Assembly (NCBI GenBank): GCA_023105745.1 | Contig: JALGQZ010000011.1 | Location: 11,866,975-11,930,974 of the forward strand | Direction: 5' to 3' | DNA: 64,000 nt | Origin: Austropuccinia psidii | Lineage: Eukaryota; Basidiomycota; Pucciniomycetes; Pucciniales; Sphaerophragmiaceae | In this document: positions 9,601 through 20,080 of the stretch, piece by piece | Numbering within the stretch: the stretch's first letter is position 1 | Layout: each line of letters begins with the position of its first letter | Position numbers and translations under genes: made by a program | The notes under the pieces: model-generated | Databases searched by the model: none | Told to the model about the DNA's origin: nothing | What the model saw: only the letters and a program-made list of their open reading frames with translations

Positions 9601-12373
9601 TAATGAAAAGTCAAGAATGGTTGGAGATTTTAGAGCTTTGAATACCTACACAGTTCCAGATAGGTATCCAATCCCTAGAATCCAAGAAACCTTGACTCAA
9701 TTGTCTAAAGCCAAGTATATAACATCAATGGATGCATTAAAAGGCTTCCATTAAAATGTTTTGACGCCTAAAGCTAGGAAATTACTTAGAATTATCACTC
9801 ACTGTGGTATTTTTGAGTATCTTAGAATGCCATTTGGCATTAAAAATGCTCCATCTCATTATCAAAGAATGATGAATACCATCTTCCCCACAGAATTGTC
9901 TGAAGGATGGCTTAACATTTATATTGATGATATTATTATATGTTCTGACTCATGGTCTTTGCACCTTGAAAGACTTGCAAAAGTACTTCATAAATTTGCA
10001 GAAGTGAACATGAGAATTTCACTTAAGAAATGCAATTTTGGTTTTGAAGAACTCAAAGCATTAGGACATGTTGTTTCTGGTTTGAGCTTGGGTATTGACA
10101 AGAATAAAGTAGCAGCAGTGTTACTTAAGCCAATACCCCAGAATAAAAAAGAAATGATGTCTTTTTTTGGATTTGCTAGTTACTATAGGCAACACTTGAA
10201 AGATTTTGCAATTCTAGCCAAGTCACTCTACAGAATCTGTGATCAACAGACTGTATTTGAGATGACACAGGAAAGAATTACAGCTTATGAGAAGATAAAG
10301 AAAGCCCTTACAGAAGCACCTTTACTCCTCATGCCTGACTGGAATATTCCTTTTAAATTGTACATTGACGCATGTGGAGATGGATTAGGGGCAGCCCTAC
10401 ACCAAGTCCAAATTATTGATGACAAACCTACAGAAAGACCAGTTTGTTATATCTCAAGACAAATCAAACCAACAGAAGCCAGATATGGTGCAAGCCAAAT
10501 GGAGTGCTTATGTTTGGTATGGGCACTTGAGAAATTACACTATTACCTTGATGGCAGTGTTTTTGAAGTGATAACTGACTGTAATGCTGTCAAATCACTT
10601 CTTAACATGAAAACTCCCAACAGACATATGTTGAGATGGCAAATAGCCATTCAAGAATATAGAAGAAACATGACTATATTTCATAAAGCAGGAAACATTC
10701 ACAAAAATGCTGATGGACTTAGTAGATGGGCTTTAGCCAACACTCCTGATAACCCAGCTTATGTACCTTTGGAAACTGAACCACAGATTCCAATTGAAGG
10801 AATTAACATAACTGATATTGGGACACAATTCTTTGAGGAGGTCAGAGAGTCTTATAAACAAGACAAGAATTGCCATATCTTGACTTCTTTATTAGATAAA
10901 GACTGCAAAGACACATCTTTGGTTAATTCACTAGATGAAGTTTGGAAAAATTCCTATTCTGAAGGAAGATTTCACTTGTTTGATGGGATTATTTACCATA
11001 GAACAAAACATTCTTGTGTGATGACACTGTGTAGTAGATTGCTTATCAATACCATTCTTCATGAATGTCATGATAGTATCTACTCTGGACACCTGTCAGA
11101 AGACAGAACACTTGAAAAAGTGAAGAACTGTGCATGGTGGCCATCTTGGAGGAAAGAAACCATTGAATATTGCCATACCTGTGATAGATGCCAGAAAGCA
11201 AACAGGAGCACAGGCAAGAAATTTGCATTAATGATCCATATTCAAGAACCAAAATCCCCTTGGGAAGTTGTTCACATGGATTGGGTCACAGCACTTCCTC
11301 CAAGTGGTGACAAAAGTTATAATGCTTGTTTAGTCATTGTAGACAGATATAGCAAAACTCCCATATTCTTACCATGTCATAAAGATGACACTGCTATGGA
11401 TACAGCTCTTCTTTTATGGAGTAGAGTTATTTCTCATACAGGGTTATTTAAGAATATCATAAGTGACAGAGACCCCAAGTTCACATCTGCACTTTGGACC
11501 AATCTTCATAGATTGTTTGGGACTAAGTTATCATTCTCTACAGCATATCACCCTCAAACAGATGGGCTAGCAGAGAGGATGATTCAAACTTTAGAAGACA
11601 TGATCAGGAGATTTTGTGCTTATGGATTAGAATTCAAAGACTCAGATGGCTTTACCCATGACTGGTGCACTTTGATACCTGCATTAGAATTGGCATACAA
11701 GACATCAGTCCATTCTTCCACAGGACAAACTCCTGCTATGTTAGAAAAAGGATGGAATCCAAGACTCCCAGCAGACACACTGAGGAAAGACTTGATTGAC
11801 ATTCATCCTACAGCTTCCAGCTTCAAATTAATGCTTGATAAAGTAAAATACCATGCAAAACAAAGTATGGATGATGCTTTTGATTATGCAAAACAGAAGT
11901 GGGACAAGAGTCATAAAGTACCAGACTTCAAAGTAGGGGACTTAGTTCTAGTTTCAACCTTGAATTTTAATAATATCAAAGGCCCAAAGAAACTTAAAGA
12001 TTCTTATGTAGGACCTTTTGTTATTGTTGCTTTACATGGAACCAATGCAGTTCAAGTGGAATTGAGTGGTGAATTGGAAAATAAACACCCCACATTTCCA
12101 GTCAGCTTGATAAAACCTTATCAACCAGCTGATAAAGAATTGTTTCCTTTAAGAAACCCAACTCCTTTAACTGTACCACCTGTGGAACAGAATGAAGACA
12201 AAAAGATAAAGAAAGTCATCAAAGAAAGGAGACTTAGGGGTAAAAATCAAAGAGAATATCTTGTCAGAGATAGAAATCCAGTACATGAAGATGAATGGAT
12301 GGCAGAATCAGAAATACCTGACTCAGATAAACTCTTAAGAAGATTTAGACATGAAAGAAGGCCACAAGCCTGA
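6671..12373 (+). pseudogene. Gag-Pol polyprotein of element A, one in-frame stop
   Basis: The frame starts at ATG 6671 (MVHTRNGSNY) and ends at TGA 12371. In order: a low-complexity Q/S/R-rich N-terminus overlapping ORF2 (residues 1-255); a coiled-coil-rich stretch (7450-7830); the capsid domain (PTFSGEGEYNHIEFIRTIDM to about 8430); a CCHC zinc knuckle CHKCGSTSHLANTC (C616, C619, H624, C629); aspartic protease DTG (737-739); reverse transcriptase with MVGDFRALNTYTVPDRYPIP and YIDD (9920); RNase H ([13 protein letters not shown]); integrase HHCC ([16 protein letters not shown]…CHTCDRC) and D,D,E ([20 protein letters not shown]); and a chromodomain-like tail (REYLVR…[16 protein letters not shown]). 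A single TAA at 9752-9754, between MDALKGFH and NVLTPKARK inside the reverse transcriptase, interrupts it; the frame is otherwise open for about 1900 codons. It is a Ty3/Gypsy (Metaviridae-type) polyprotein acting in cytoplasmic particles and, as integrase, at the chromosome. Confidence 0.93.
6687..7448 (+). CDS. Overlapping '+1' ORF of element A (called ORF2 here), unknown function
   Basis: ORF2 lies entirely over the start of gag, in the +1 frame. ATG at 6687 opens MEATIQSNQMDVDKEEARPN and runs to 6816. A 63-nt in-phase intron is likely (6817-6879: donor GTCTGT, branch-like CTAAT, acceptor TTTCCAG), because without it TAA at 6840 stops the frame. The main part, 6880-7448, reads through KEEEWEICPSLWQGAMNSYL, FLGQEKTIELLGGWSPLS, a lysine-rich segment (KGKGKA) and YPQGYRIPKLEPSAVDSVFN, ending MARTLMEF…PRK-stop. 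Spliced length is about 232 residues, without a signal peptide or membrane segment. Elements D (61694-62343) and E carry recognisable homologues in the same relative frame. The basic tail suggests RNA or capsid interaction, as inference. Alternatives are a second Gag-like protein or the true N-terminal domain of Gag. I recognise no domain family. Confidence 0.6.
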
Positions 12374-12501
12374 ATATGTCTATAAATGTGCTTTAAATTA
12401 CTTGATCTGAGTAATGAAAAGAGGTTGGACAGTGGACAGTAACCCCCTTTGGGGCCTTATTCTTTTATCACTAATAAAATTGTAGTACAATTTTATTTTT
12501 T

Positions 12502-12513
12502 GGTGGGAGGGAA
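12502..12513 (+). promoter_or_regulatory. Polypurine tract of element A
   Basis: GGTGGGAGGGAA directly precedes the 3' LTR terminus, the expected plus-strand primer. The same tract occurs inverted beside the LTR of element C (57969-57980). Confidence 0.85.
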
Positions 12514-14438
12514 TGTGAGCCTTGAGGTATATTTTACATACCCAAATAGGCCACAATTATCTTAAAAAGAAATTTTGAATTATGCACAACTCATAAGTCA
12601 TGCATATATCCAAAATTCATCATTTTCAATTTCAGAAAAGATGAATAACTTTTTATTGAGTAAGTAAATCCATGGATTTAAGACCAGATTTGGATTCTAC
12701 ACCAAAATGCACCTAGGGTAGCTCCATAGAGTGAATAAGCTCAATTTAAGTATTTGAGGTGGTAAAATGGAAAATACTTCAATACCACATCATTAATACC
12801 ACATAAAAGATCCGTGAAAATTTTTGTTTTTCTTGATTTTTAGCCAAAATAATGGGAAAGTGAGAAATCCCATGTTACATATACACTAAGAATAGTGTTA
12901 TGCATGTTTTGAGCACTTAATATCATGGTATTCTTACATGGACTTTTGGTACACCCATAGTGGATATCTCACTTTAAGCTTAAATTACTATTTTGACGTA
13001 AAAAATAGGCAAGGGGGACAAAAGACATCAAAGAGAGCCAGGGTACCCAACTTCTGAGGCCTCAGAGGCGTGGATAGCTCCAGAGCATGGATCCATGGCT
13101 CATCTTGGCCCAATTGGTAAACTAAAACTCTTTGGGAACTTGGTTACCAAGTTACAACTACTGTAAAACACCAGAAAATAGCAAATAACCTGCTATTTTG
13201 ACGTGCCAAGGAGGTAATGAGCTACTTACACTCCTGTAACCATGTCAATTAATAATGACTTTCCATGGATAAACCCCAAAAGAGTAATTAAAACCCTTTT
13301 GGGACCCATATTCATTGATTTACCTCATAGCAACTAGCAAAACACTGCTATTTGCAATTCTACGTAGAAATGAGGTAAAAACTTCAAAAATTCATTAAAA
13401 ATACAATTCTTAATGAATCTTCCTGAAACTTTCAGGACTAAAGGAGAACTGTATTATCTATGGTACAACCAAAAAGAATTACAGTTTTACTAGTAAAATT
13501 AAAAGTTTTACTTACAGTCCATTTTTGATTATTCTACGTGAAACACTGAATCTTCAAAAATTCACAGTAATTACAACCTGTGATGAAATTGGCAATAACA
13601 TTGATAACTTTGAGAAATCAATGATTATTTTAGAATAAAAGAAGATTTACAAGTGTTACTCCTTTTATTCTTAACCATATTGGGGTTGGTAGTCACGTAA
13701 AAGCATCAATTAAGTAATTATGATAATCTTACGTGACAACAGATGATGCAATCAATAATCCAAAAAGGTTTATTGTTTTCTCACTCACTGGTTTTTTCAG
13801 TTTGCTCCATGGCACGCCTCTGTGAGCTGTTGTTGACTTAAAAGAAGCCTCTTCTTGCTGTTTTTTCCTAATCATCATCTTATTAAATCATTGATATCAA
13901 ATATTACCAACAAGTAAGTATTAGTTAAAACTTTTCTTAAGTGTTTTATTCTTTCAGAATCAATCAGAAAGACGTGAAATCATAGAAATCAACTATATAT
14001 TGTTGTAATACCTTTATAAATTCATTTTGATCCCTTAAATCCACAATTCTACGTCAAATTTCTCTACTTATATCTATCAATAAGATCTTTGGAGTATTAG
14101 TGAGTCATTTATCTTTAATTCTTAAAGTTTTTCTCTAGTAATAGTTTTCTTCAAGAATTATCCTTATAATTATTCTTGTAAAAGATAATTATATATTAAA
14201 ATAATTTTATTATTTTAATAAAAGAAGTTTTTATTATTAAAGTCTTCTTGTAATTGATTCTAGTAGACAATTACTGCTCACTGTTATAATCACTAGTAGT
14301 GTATAACACGTGAAAGAAATAATTTTTAATTATTTAATTGTGGTTATAATAATATTTTATTATTATATTTCATAAGAACAGACATAGTACTGTTGATTAA
14401 TATTAATATTATCATCAGTTTCATAGTCACATCTTACA
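12514..14438 (+). repeat. 3' LTR of element A
   Basis: Same length as the 5' copy. The differences I saw are C/A in CACAATTMTCTT, T/G in CCAAAATKCACC, T/C in TTTTGAYGTAAA and C/A in CAATTAMTAATG. It is followed by the target duplication TATAT (14439-14443). Confidence 0.95.
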
Positions 14439-14443
14439 TATAT

Positions 14444-16502
14444 ACTTATTAGTATGTAGCCACACCGGCTCTACTATATTTTTACCCTCTGAAAGTCTTT
14501 TGGAAATGTCAATGAGTGATAAAGACCCTTTAACTGAGCTTTTTCTCCAGTAATCTGAGCATAACATCAAACCACAAACACCTGCAGCACAGAAAGCCAC
14601 TAATATACTATATAGCAAATTCAATTTATTCCAAGATTCTTGGGACTTATCAAAAGATCTTTGATGGCCTCATGAGTTTGCCTTTAATGCCATTGACTTT
14701 GACCTTTGTATGTGCATGTACCATGTTGTACACAATCATCAAATGGATAACTGTATCCATTAGATCTTCCAGGTTCTTGTGCGGCTTTGTCAATATCTCA
14801 TTTTCAGGCCCGCCACCTTCAATTCTAAGTTGTGTTGCACGTTGCTTTGATTTACTCAAGCAGGAGGCATGGTCTTCAACTGCTCCCCCTTTGAGTCCAA
14901 GAGGATCAGTTGGATTTGATGTTGGCACGACATATGGTTTGTGTGCAATCACATCATATGAGACTCAATTAATGGATTCAAACATAACATTTTCCCAAAA
15001 ACCTTTAATTGGATTGGAGGGGTAAAGAAGGCTTTGAACCATTTTGAAGAAGGAGTGTTCAGATTTAGGGAGATTATCTGGAGTTTTGGATGATTCCTTC
15101 ATCAATTTGAGATTCCAAATGTTGTTATTACAAAACGCTTCTGTTTCTGTTGGCTTAAAAAAATCTAACCCTGTATATTGCAATTTATATCACGAGTCAA
15201 CAGGAACTAATCATGCATCAAGTACAAAGATAAAACTCACCTGCAATCTCAAGCTCCCCAAGCCAGGCCAATATTTTAAGCTCTCTGTCACTGATCACCT
15301 TAATACCAACGGGCAGGAATGTATCAGCATCATTTTTTGGTAAATTGTCCCATCAATTTTTGTAAATAATATTGATATTATCAAGCCCCCTTTTCCATGA
15401 TTCTTGAGTAATATTGCAATGATAATTCAAACTGTATCCAAACTCTTCAATTCAGGATAAAAATATTCCTTGAAAATTAGCAGAGGATGACACTTTGAGC
15501 TCAGAGTCAGGCATTATATCAGTCATATCTTGTCCCATTGTATCATGTTTAATTGTCTCCCTTTCTTGAAAAGGTTGAATATTTTGAGGAGAGGTGGGAA
15601 GACATTCATCATGTATTGTTTCATTGATTATGGGGGGGCTTTCAGTTTGCAGAGGTTCATTATCAACATGGTCTAATTCAACGTTGATCATGTCATAACC
15701 TTGATCCCAGCATCTTTTGCGGATTCAAAGGTACAGTGTTTTTTGTTGGTTTTTTTTGTGGCATTTACATTTTCTCTTTTTCCTAATCCTTTGCACGGAA
15801 CTCCAATTACCACTTGAGATCCTTCAGGTAGAGATTCTCCCCCCTCCACACCTGCCCATATATTTCAAGCAGCCATTTTCACGTTTTTGTATGGAATTAG
15901 TAATGGACTTATGGTTAAAATCCATTTTGAGGACGCTCATTGCTTCAGCAATCTGTTGACGCACATGATCACCAGTTTTACTATCATTTTGAATTTTTTC
16001 AAGCCTTGGGTTTGTTTGAGCAATGTTTGAGACAAATTTCTCTTTTGATATAATTTCAAGCTCCCCACTGAAAATTATATCATCTTTCCTAGCATCTTCT
16101 GTCAGTGCACAAGGTTAAACAGTCTTTTCCTTCTCATAGCTTTAAAATTTGGTTTCTGAGAGCTTGGAGGCTGAGCTGAAATAAAGGATATGACAAAAGT
16201 ATCAGGTTTGGAGAGACTACAAGAATTCAAGATAAAGCTATGCTCACATTCTGGAAGAACTTGTTGATTTGGATTACTTTCATGTGCCAGGCTCTCTACT
16301 TCAGTTCCTAATCCATGACTACTGACCAGATCAGATATTTCACTTCCACTCTCTGGGCCTGAAGTTTGTAGTTCATTGAATTCAGTTGAATTTCCCGGGG
16401 TTCAGGGCAGTGGTTGGGGCATAGCACAGGTACTTTGTTGAGTAAAGAGATGGTGATGAGTTGATGATAACTTGAGGGAAATTCTTTGATTAAAAAGATC
16501 AA
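14444..16502 (-). pseudogene. Gene G: unrecognised intron-bearing gene, decayed and interrupted by element A
   Basis: Minus-strand coding text runs through this region with several frame changes and stops. Segments in order: EFNELQTSGPESGSEISDLV; PECEHSFILNSCSLSKPDTF; EDARKDDIIFSGELEIISKE (after a frameshift near 16110); ETIKHDTMGQDMTDIMPDSE; LPVGIKVISDRELKILAWLG; PTETEAFCNNNIWNLKLMKE; NPTDPLGLKGGAVEDHASCL; and a hydrophobic segment LYSILVAFCAAGVCGLMLCS near the C-terminus. A 70-nt intron is visible at 15171-15240 (GTGAGT donor, ACAG acceptor) and its removal joins ELEIAG to LDFFKP in frame. The last codons lie beyond element A at 4064-4146. I do not recognise the family. The partial second copy at 17179 and the general repetitiveness suggest a multicopy, perhaps transposon-borne, gene. 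It lies just upstream of the Tet-like pseudogene in the same orientation if element A is removed. Confidence 0.6.
15171..15240 (-). other. Relic spliceosomal intron in gene G
   Basis: On the minus strand the donor is CAG/GTGAGT and the acceptor ATATACAG/GG, 70 nt apart. Splicing restores a continuous frame (…LGELEIAG then LDFFKPTETEAF…). Intron presence means this copy was not made by reverse transcription of a spliced mRNA. Confidence 0.55.
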
Positions 16503-17050
16503 AATTGACGAAAAAAGGTGGGAGTTCTGAAAGTGGTTGAGCTAGGATAAGCTTAAGATATTAATTATTGATTCCTTTTTAGGTAATATCAATATTGGAG
16601 AATTTTGGAAAGTTTGAAAGAACTTAAATATCAATTTAAATCAGTTCAATAGTTGGTAAATTTTCTAGAAAAAAGACATTTTAGAACCACAAGCTGACCA
16701 AAAGAAACCTGCCCATCAACGGCCTTGGAGCCTTCCATAAATATCTATTGAGATTGTTGTATTGCATTTGAGAAATATGATTTGTCATGAAATCACTTCA
16801 CTGTGAGAAACTGTATAAAGTTGACTAGTGAGAAACCTACTAAAGTCAACTTTTGAATTATTCAACGCTCATGAGGTAAGGAATAAGCAAAGTGTTCCAC
16901 TTGAATTATATGAAATAAAATTCATTTTTTGCAAAAACAGAAGAGACAATTTGGTTATTAAACACTCCACTTATTAGGTTTAAATTTTTGAGCCTCATGA
17001 TTTAAGCCCTAACCCCAACATTGTGAATATACCTACCAATTTCCCCCCAG
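16503..17050. other. No gene seen
   Basis: AT-rich sequence without convincing coding potential. It ends in a polypyrimidine-rich acceptor-like site (CCCTAACCCC then TTTCCCCCCAG at 17050) that opens the exon-like stretch next to it. Confidence 0.4.
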
Positions 17051-17147
17051 AACCTGTTGGCAGAGATGGCCACTCAGCATATCTCCCTGATTGCATTCAT
17101 CATGTACGCCAACAAGCCACTGTACCCTATGGATCTAGTACCTGAGC
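17051..17147 (+). other. Isolated exon-like stretch with perfect splice borders
   Basis: Ninety-seven bases lie between TTTCCCCCCAG (with CTAAC about 40 nt upstream) and GAGC/GTAAGT. Inside, ATG at 17066 opens MATQHISLIAFIMYANKPLY and continues PMDLVPE to the donor. No following exon is seen: the sequence runs into the copy of gene G on the other strand. The 16 bases GTACCCTATGGATCTA recur at about 23695. It may be a first exon left by an insertion, or a chance combination. Confidence 0.35.
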
Positions 17148-17178
17148 GTAAGTATTGTAAGCAGCAGAGTGAAGATTA

Positions 17179-17505
17179 TTCTTGAGTAATATTGGAATGA
17201 TAATTCAATTTGTATCCAAACTCTTCAATGCAGGATAAAAACATCCCTTGAAAATTAGCGGAGGATGACACTTTAGACTCAGGGTCAGGCATTATATCAG
17301 TCATATCTTGTCCCATTTTATCATTTTTAATTGTCTCCCTTCTTTGAAAAGCTTGAATATTTTGAGGAGAGGCGAGAGGGGATCCATCATGGATTGTTTC
17401 ATTGAGTAGGGGGGATTTCAGTATGTGGAGGTTCATTATCAATATGGTCCACTTCAACATTGATCATGTCATCACCTTGATCACAGGCATCTTTTGCAGC
17501 TGCAA
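17179..17505 (-). pseudogene. Partial second copy of gene G
   Basis: This is homologous base for base to 15401-15725, in the same orientation, 1.78 kb away. It reads ETIKNDKMGQDMTDIMPDPE and SSSANFQGMFLSCIEEFGYK, where the first copy has ETIKHDTMGQDMTDIMPDSE and a TGA in place of the C of LSCIEE. Only this internal segment is present. It abuts the minisatellite at 17545. Confidence 0.7.
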
Positions 17506-17544
17506 GGATCATAAGAGGCCTTGAGGATTAGGCCAGTGTGAGGG

Positions 17545-18130
17545 GGGGCGTTGGAGGCATGTTGGGAGCGAACTGCAAGCATAAAGATGGTAAGCAGCGT
17601 CGGAGGCATGTCGGGAGGGCACTGAAAGCATAAGGATGGGAAGTAGCGTTGGAGGCATGTTGGGAGGGCACTGCAAGCATAAGGATGGTAAGTGCCATTG
17701 GATGCATGTCGGGAAGGCACTCCACAAGCATAAGGATGGTAAGGGGCATTGAAGGAATGTCGGGAAGGCACTCCACAAGCCTAAGGATGGTAAGCGGCAT
17801 TGGAGGCATGTTGGGAAGGCACTCCACGAGCGTAAGGATGGTAAGCGGAATCGGAGGCATGTTGGAAAGGCACTCCAGGCGGGTGAGGGCAGCTTCGGAG
17901 GAATGACTTGAGGGCCCTGCAGGAGCGCAAAGATTGTAAGCCATGGAGAAGAGTAAGGAGTGGTGAGGGCGGCATTGTAGTCTCATCTTGAGGGCACTGC
18001 AGGAGGGTAAAGATGGTAAGTGGCGGGGGTGTGGAAGCATAAGGAGGGGTGGGGGAAGAGATGGGGGGAAGTGTCAGAGTCTCATCCGGAGGAGGTTGTG
18101 GGTGCATAAGAATTCTAAGCGGTGGGGATG
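17545..18130. repeat. Minisatellite, ~49-51-bp unit, about 8-11 copies
   Basis: The unit is GGAGGCATGTTGGGAGGGCA followed by CTGCAAGCATAAGGATGGTA and a short linker. Clear copies start near 17552, 17601, 17650, 17699, 17750, 17801 and 17852, then become more degenerate to about 18120 (AGGAGGGTAAAGATGGTAAG). The core AAGCATAAGGAT is shared with the minisatellite at 1325-1770. Long open frames on both strands here are repeat artefacts. Confidence 0.85.
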
Positions 18131-18641
18131 TGGAATCCAATTCAAGTGTGAGAGTAGGTATGGTAAAGGGGTGAGATGACCAGGCGGTGGGGAAGAAGTC
18201 TTCTCATGCAAAAATATGAGCATGCCAAACTGCTGGGTAGCACCATGAGGTGTAATTACCCAAACACTGCAAACAGTGTTGAAATGGGTTTGGGCTTTGA
18301 GTGACATTCTCATGTGACACATGTGATGATTGACGTTGTCTTGAAGCAGACATGATGTGACACACTAAATCCAGTGACTATAGACTGATACTAATGAGAC
18401 TGAAGCAATATTTTATACTGACTGTGGTACGACTTGAAGTCAATTGCCAATGATTGACGCAGGATTTTCCCTGGTGTATCATTAATAAGATCACATTATC
18501 AATCTTAAAGGTCAAATTTTAAAATTCACAAAAAATCATAAAAAATCATAAAAAATCATAAAAAATAAAAAAGAATCAAAAAGAATCAATCAGAAAAAAG
18601 AATTATTAACAATTTAATCATTGTTTTAGATCACAAGTGTC
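18131..18641. other. No gene seen; short AAAAATCAT repeats
   Basis: The stretch holds four tandem AAAAATCAT-like units (18531-18575) before the gag of element H. The 5' LTR of element H should lie around here but I could not find its borders. Confidence 0.4.
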
Positions 18642-20080
18642 ATGGAGGAATCATCATTCTCAAAGAGGTCTCTAGCTTTGGAGGAGCAATTCGAGAAAGA
18701 GCAGTCCAGAATTGAGGAATTAGGTCAGGAAGCAAGTGAAGAAGTGGATTTTCCTTATTCAGAGAATGATTAAGAATTTAAAAATAAAAGGTTAGAATTA
18801 TGGAAGGCTATGGAAAAACCTGAAAAAAGACATGGACAAAAGACAAAATCAAGTCAATTCTCACCTGAAACTTCTGGAGATGCAACTATTGAAATAATGA
18901 CCAGACCCCAGCAATCATCACCATCACCAACCCCAAAGACTTTGCAAAATCTACACCAGGAATATTGCCAAGAGATGCATGATTTTCAAAAAGGGTAAAT
19001 ATTACCTGACCAACTCAGCAATTTGAAAGAGTTACAATACCCACAAGAAGATTGTTAAAATAAAGGCAAAGTATTATAACCTCAACTTTGATGGAAGTGA
19101 TGTTGAGGATTTCATCAAGAGAGCTGAAAGGATAGCATCAATTGAAGGAGCCAATGAAGCGGATTTGTGCATGAAAATAGCATTCTGGAGTGAAGAGAAG
19201 TATATAATATATGAAATTGAAGGAATTCCTGGTCATGAAATGGAGGATTGGGATCAATTGAAGAAGGAAATGATTAGTAAATGGGGAAAGGTTGAACCAG
19301 AAAGAAGACACAGGAAAGATTCATTGACAAGACTATTCAATTAAACTCAACAGGAAGGAGGAGTCAAGAGTTTTTCCCAATACAGAAAGTTTATTGGGGA
19401 ATATGACATAATTCCAAAATATCTGCTGAAGTATGGGTATATCAAAAAGTAAAATTATTATCATGAAGATGTCTTTGATTCTTAATCACAAGAGGTTAGA
19501 AGTAGTTTTACTAAATAAATGATCAAAGACAGGACAATGGTTCAAGTAAGAGATGGAGGATATATCTTAGCTGAGATGGATAGCCTCAGAAATTATATTG
19601 AGGAAGAATTGGAGGAAGAAATAGTCATTAAAGGGAAATCACAATTATCAAATTCAGATCAAATCAAAAGCAAAAAGAACACCAAATAAAACCAGAAGGA
19701 CCCAAGTAATTAGCCTGCTATTGAGACAAGGCAATAAAAGAAAACAAGGAATGGGATACATTTGATCCAAAGAGTGGGGGGAATGGATCAAAAGAAATCT
19801 ACCACCTTCTAGTGAATATGATTATTATATTAAAAACAAAAACCCTCAAGTAAACAACTTAAGCTTAAGCCCATGCCCTTACTTCTGGAAAATTGATGAT
19901 TAACCAAAGACAACAAAAGGTATATACAAAAACAAGATTAAAAATCAAATTGGTATGTGGAATAAGTTAATGAAGGAGAAAAAAATTAGAATAAAATAAT
20001 CTATAAATCAATTGAAACCAATGCCATGGTATATGAGGTTTTGGATAATGGCTCAGAAATTCTAGAAGGGCCACCACTAC
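18642..20080 (+). pseudogene. Gag of element H (old Ty3/Gypsy copy)
   Basis: ATG 18642 opens MEESSFSKRSLALEEQFEKE and stops at TAA 18771. The same frame resumes (KNKRLELWKAMEKPEKRHG) to TAA 18996. After further frame changes the capsid region reads NLNFDGSDVEDFIKRAERIA, DLCMKIAFWSEEKYIIYEIE and KKEMISKWGKVEPERRHRKD. I recognise this as the gag of a Ty3/Gypsy family common in rusts. More than six stops and frameshifts make it dead. The sequence continues to 20080 (YEVLDNGSEILEG), where LTR K is inserted. The matching pol lies far away at 28940-31524. Confidence 0.7.

Larger units (their letters stand above)
4147..14438 (+). mobile_element. Element A: complete, young Ty3/Gypsy LTR retrotransposon (10,292 bp)
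   Basis: The element has two direct LTRs of equal length (1925 bp) that begin TGTGAGCC and end CTTACA, and a 5-bp target duplication TATAT. A candidate primer-binding site follows the 5' LTR and a polypurine tract (GGTGGGAGGGAA) precedes the 3' LTR. Between them lie a leader, gag, protease, reverse transcriptase, RNase H and integrase in Ty3/Gypsy order. Aligning the LTRs by eye I find about four substitutions and no indels, so the insertion is recent. It sits inside gene G. The gag-pol frame carries one in-frame stop, so this copy would need help or readthrough. Confidence 0.95.

Noticed and set aside
17481..18322. Several overlapping frames of 60-170 codons rich in P, C, H and Y
   Set aside because: They are translations of the 49-51-bp minisatellite in different frames; the open state follows from the repeat unit.
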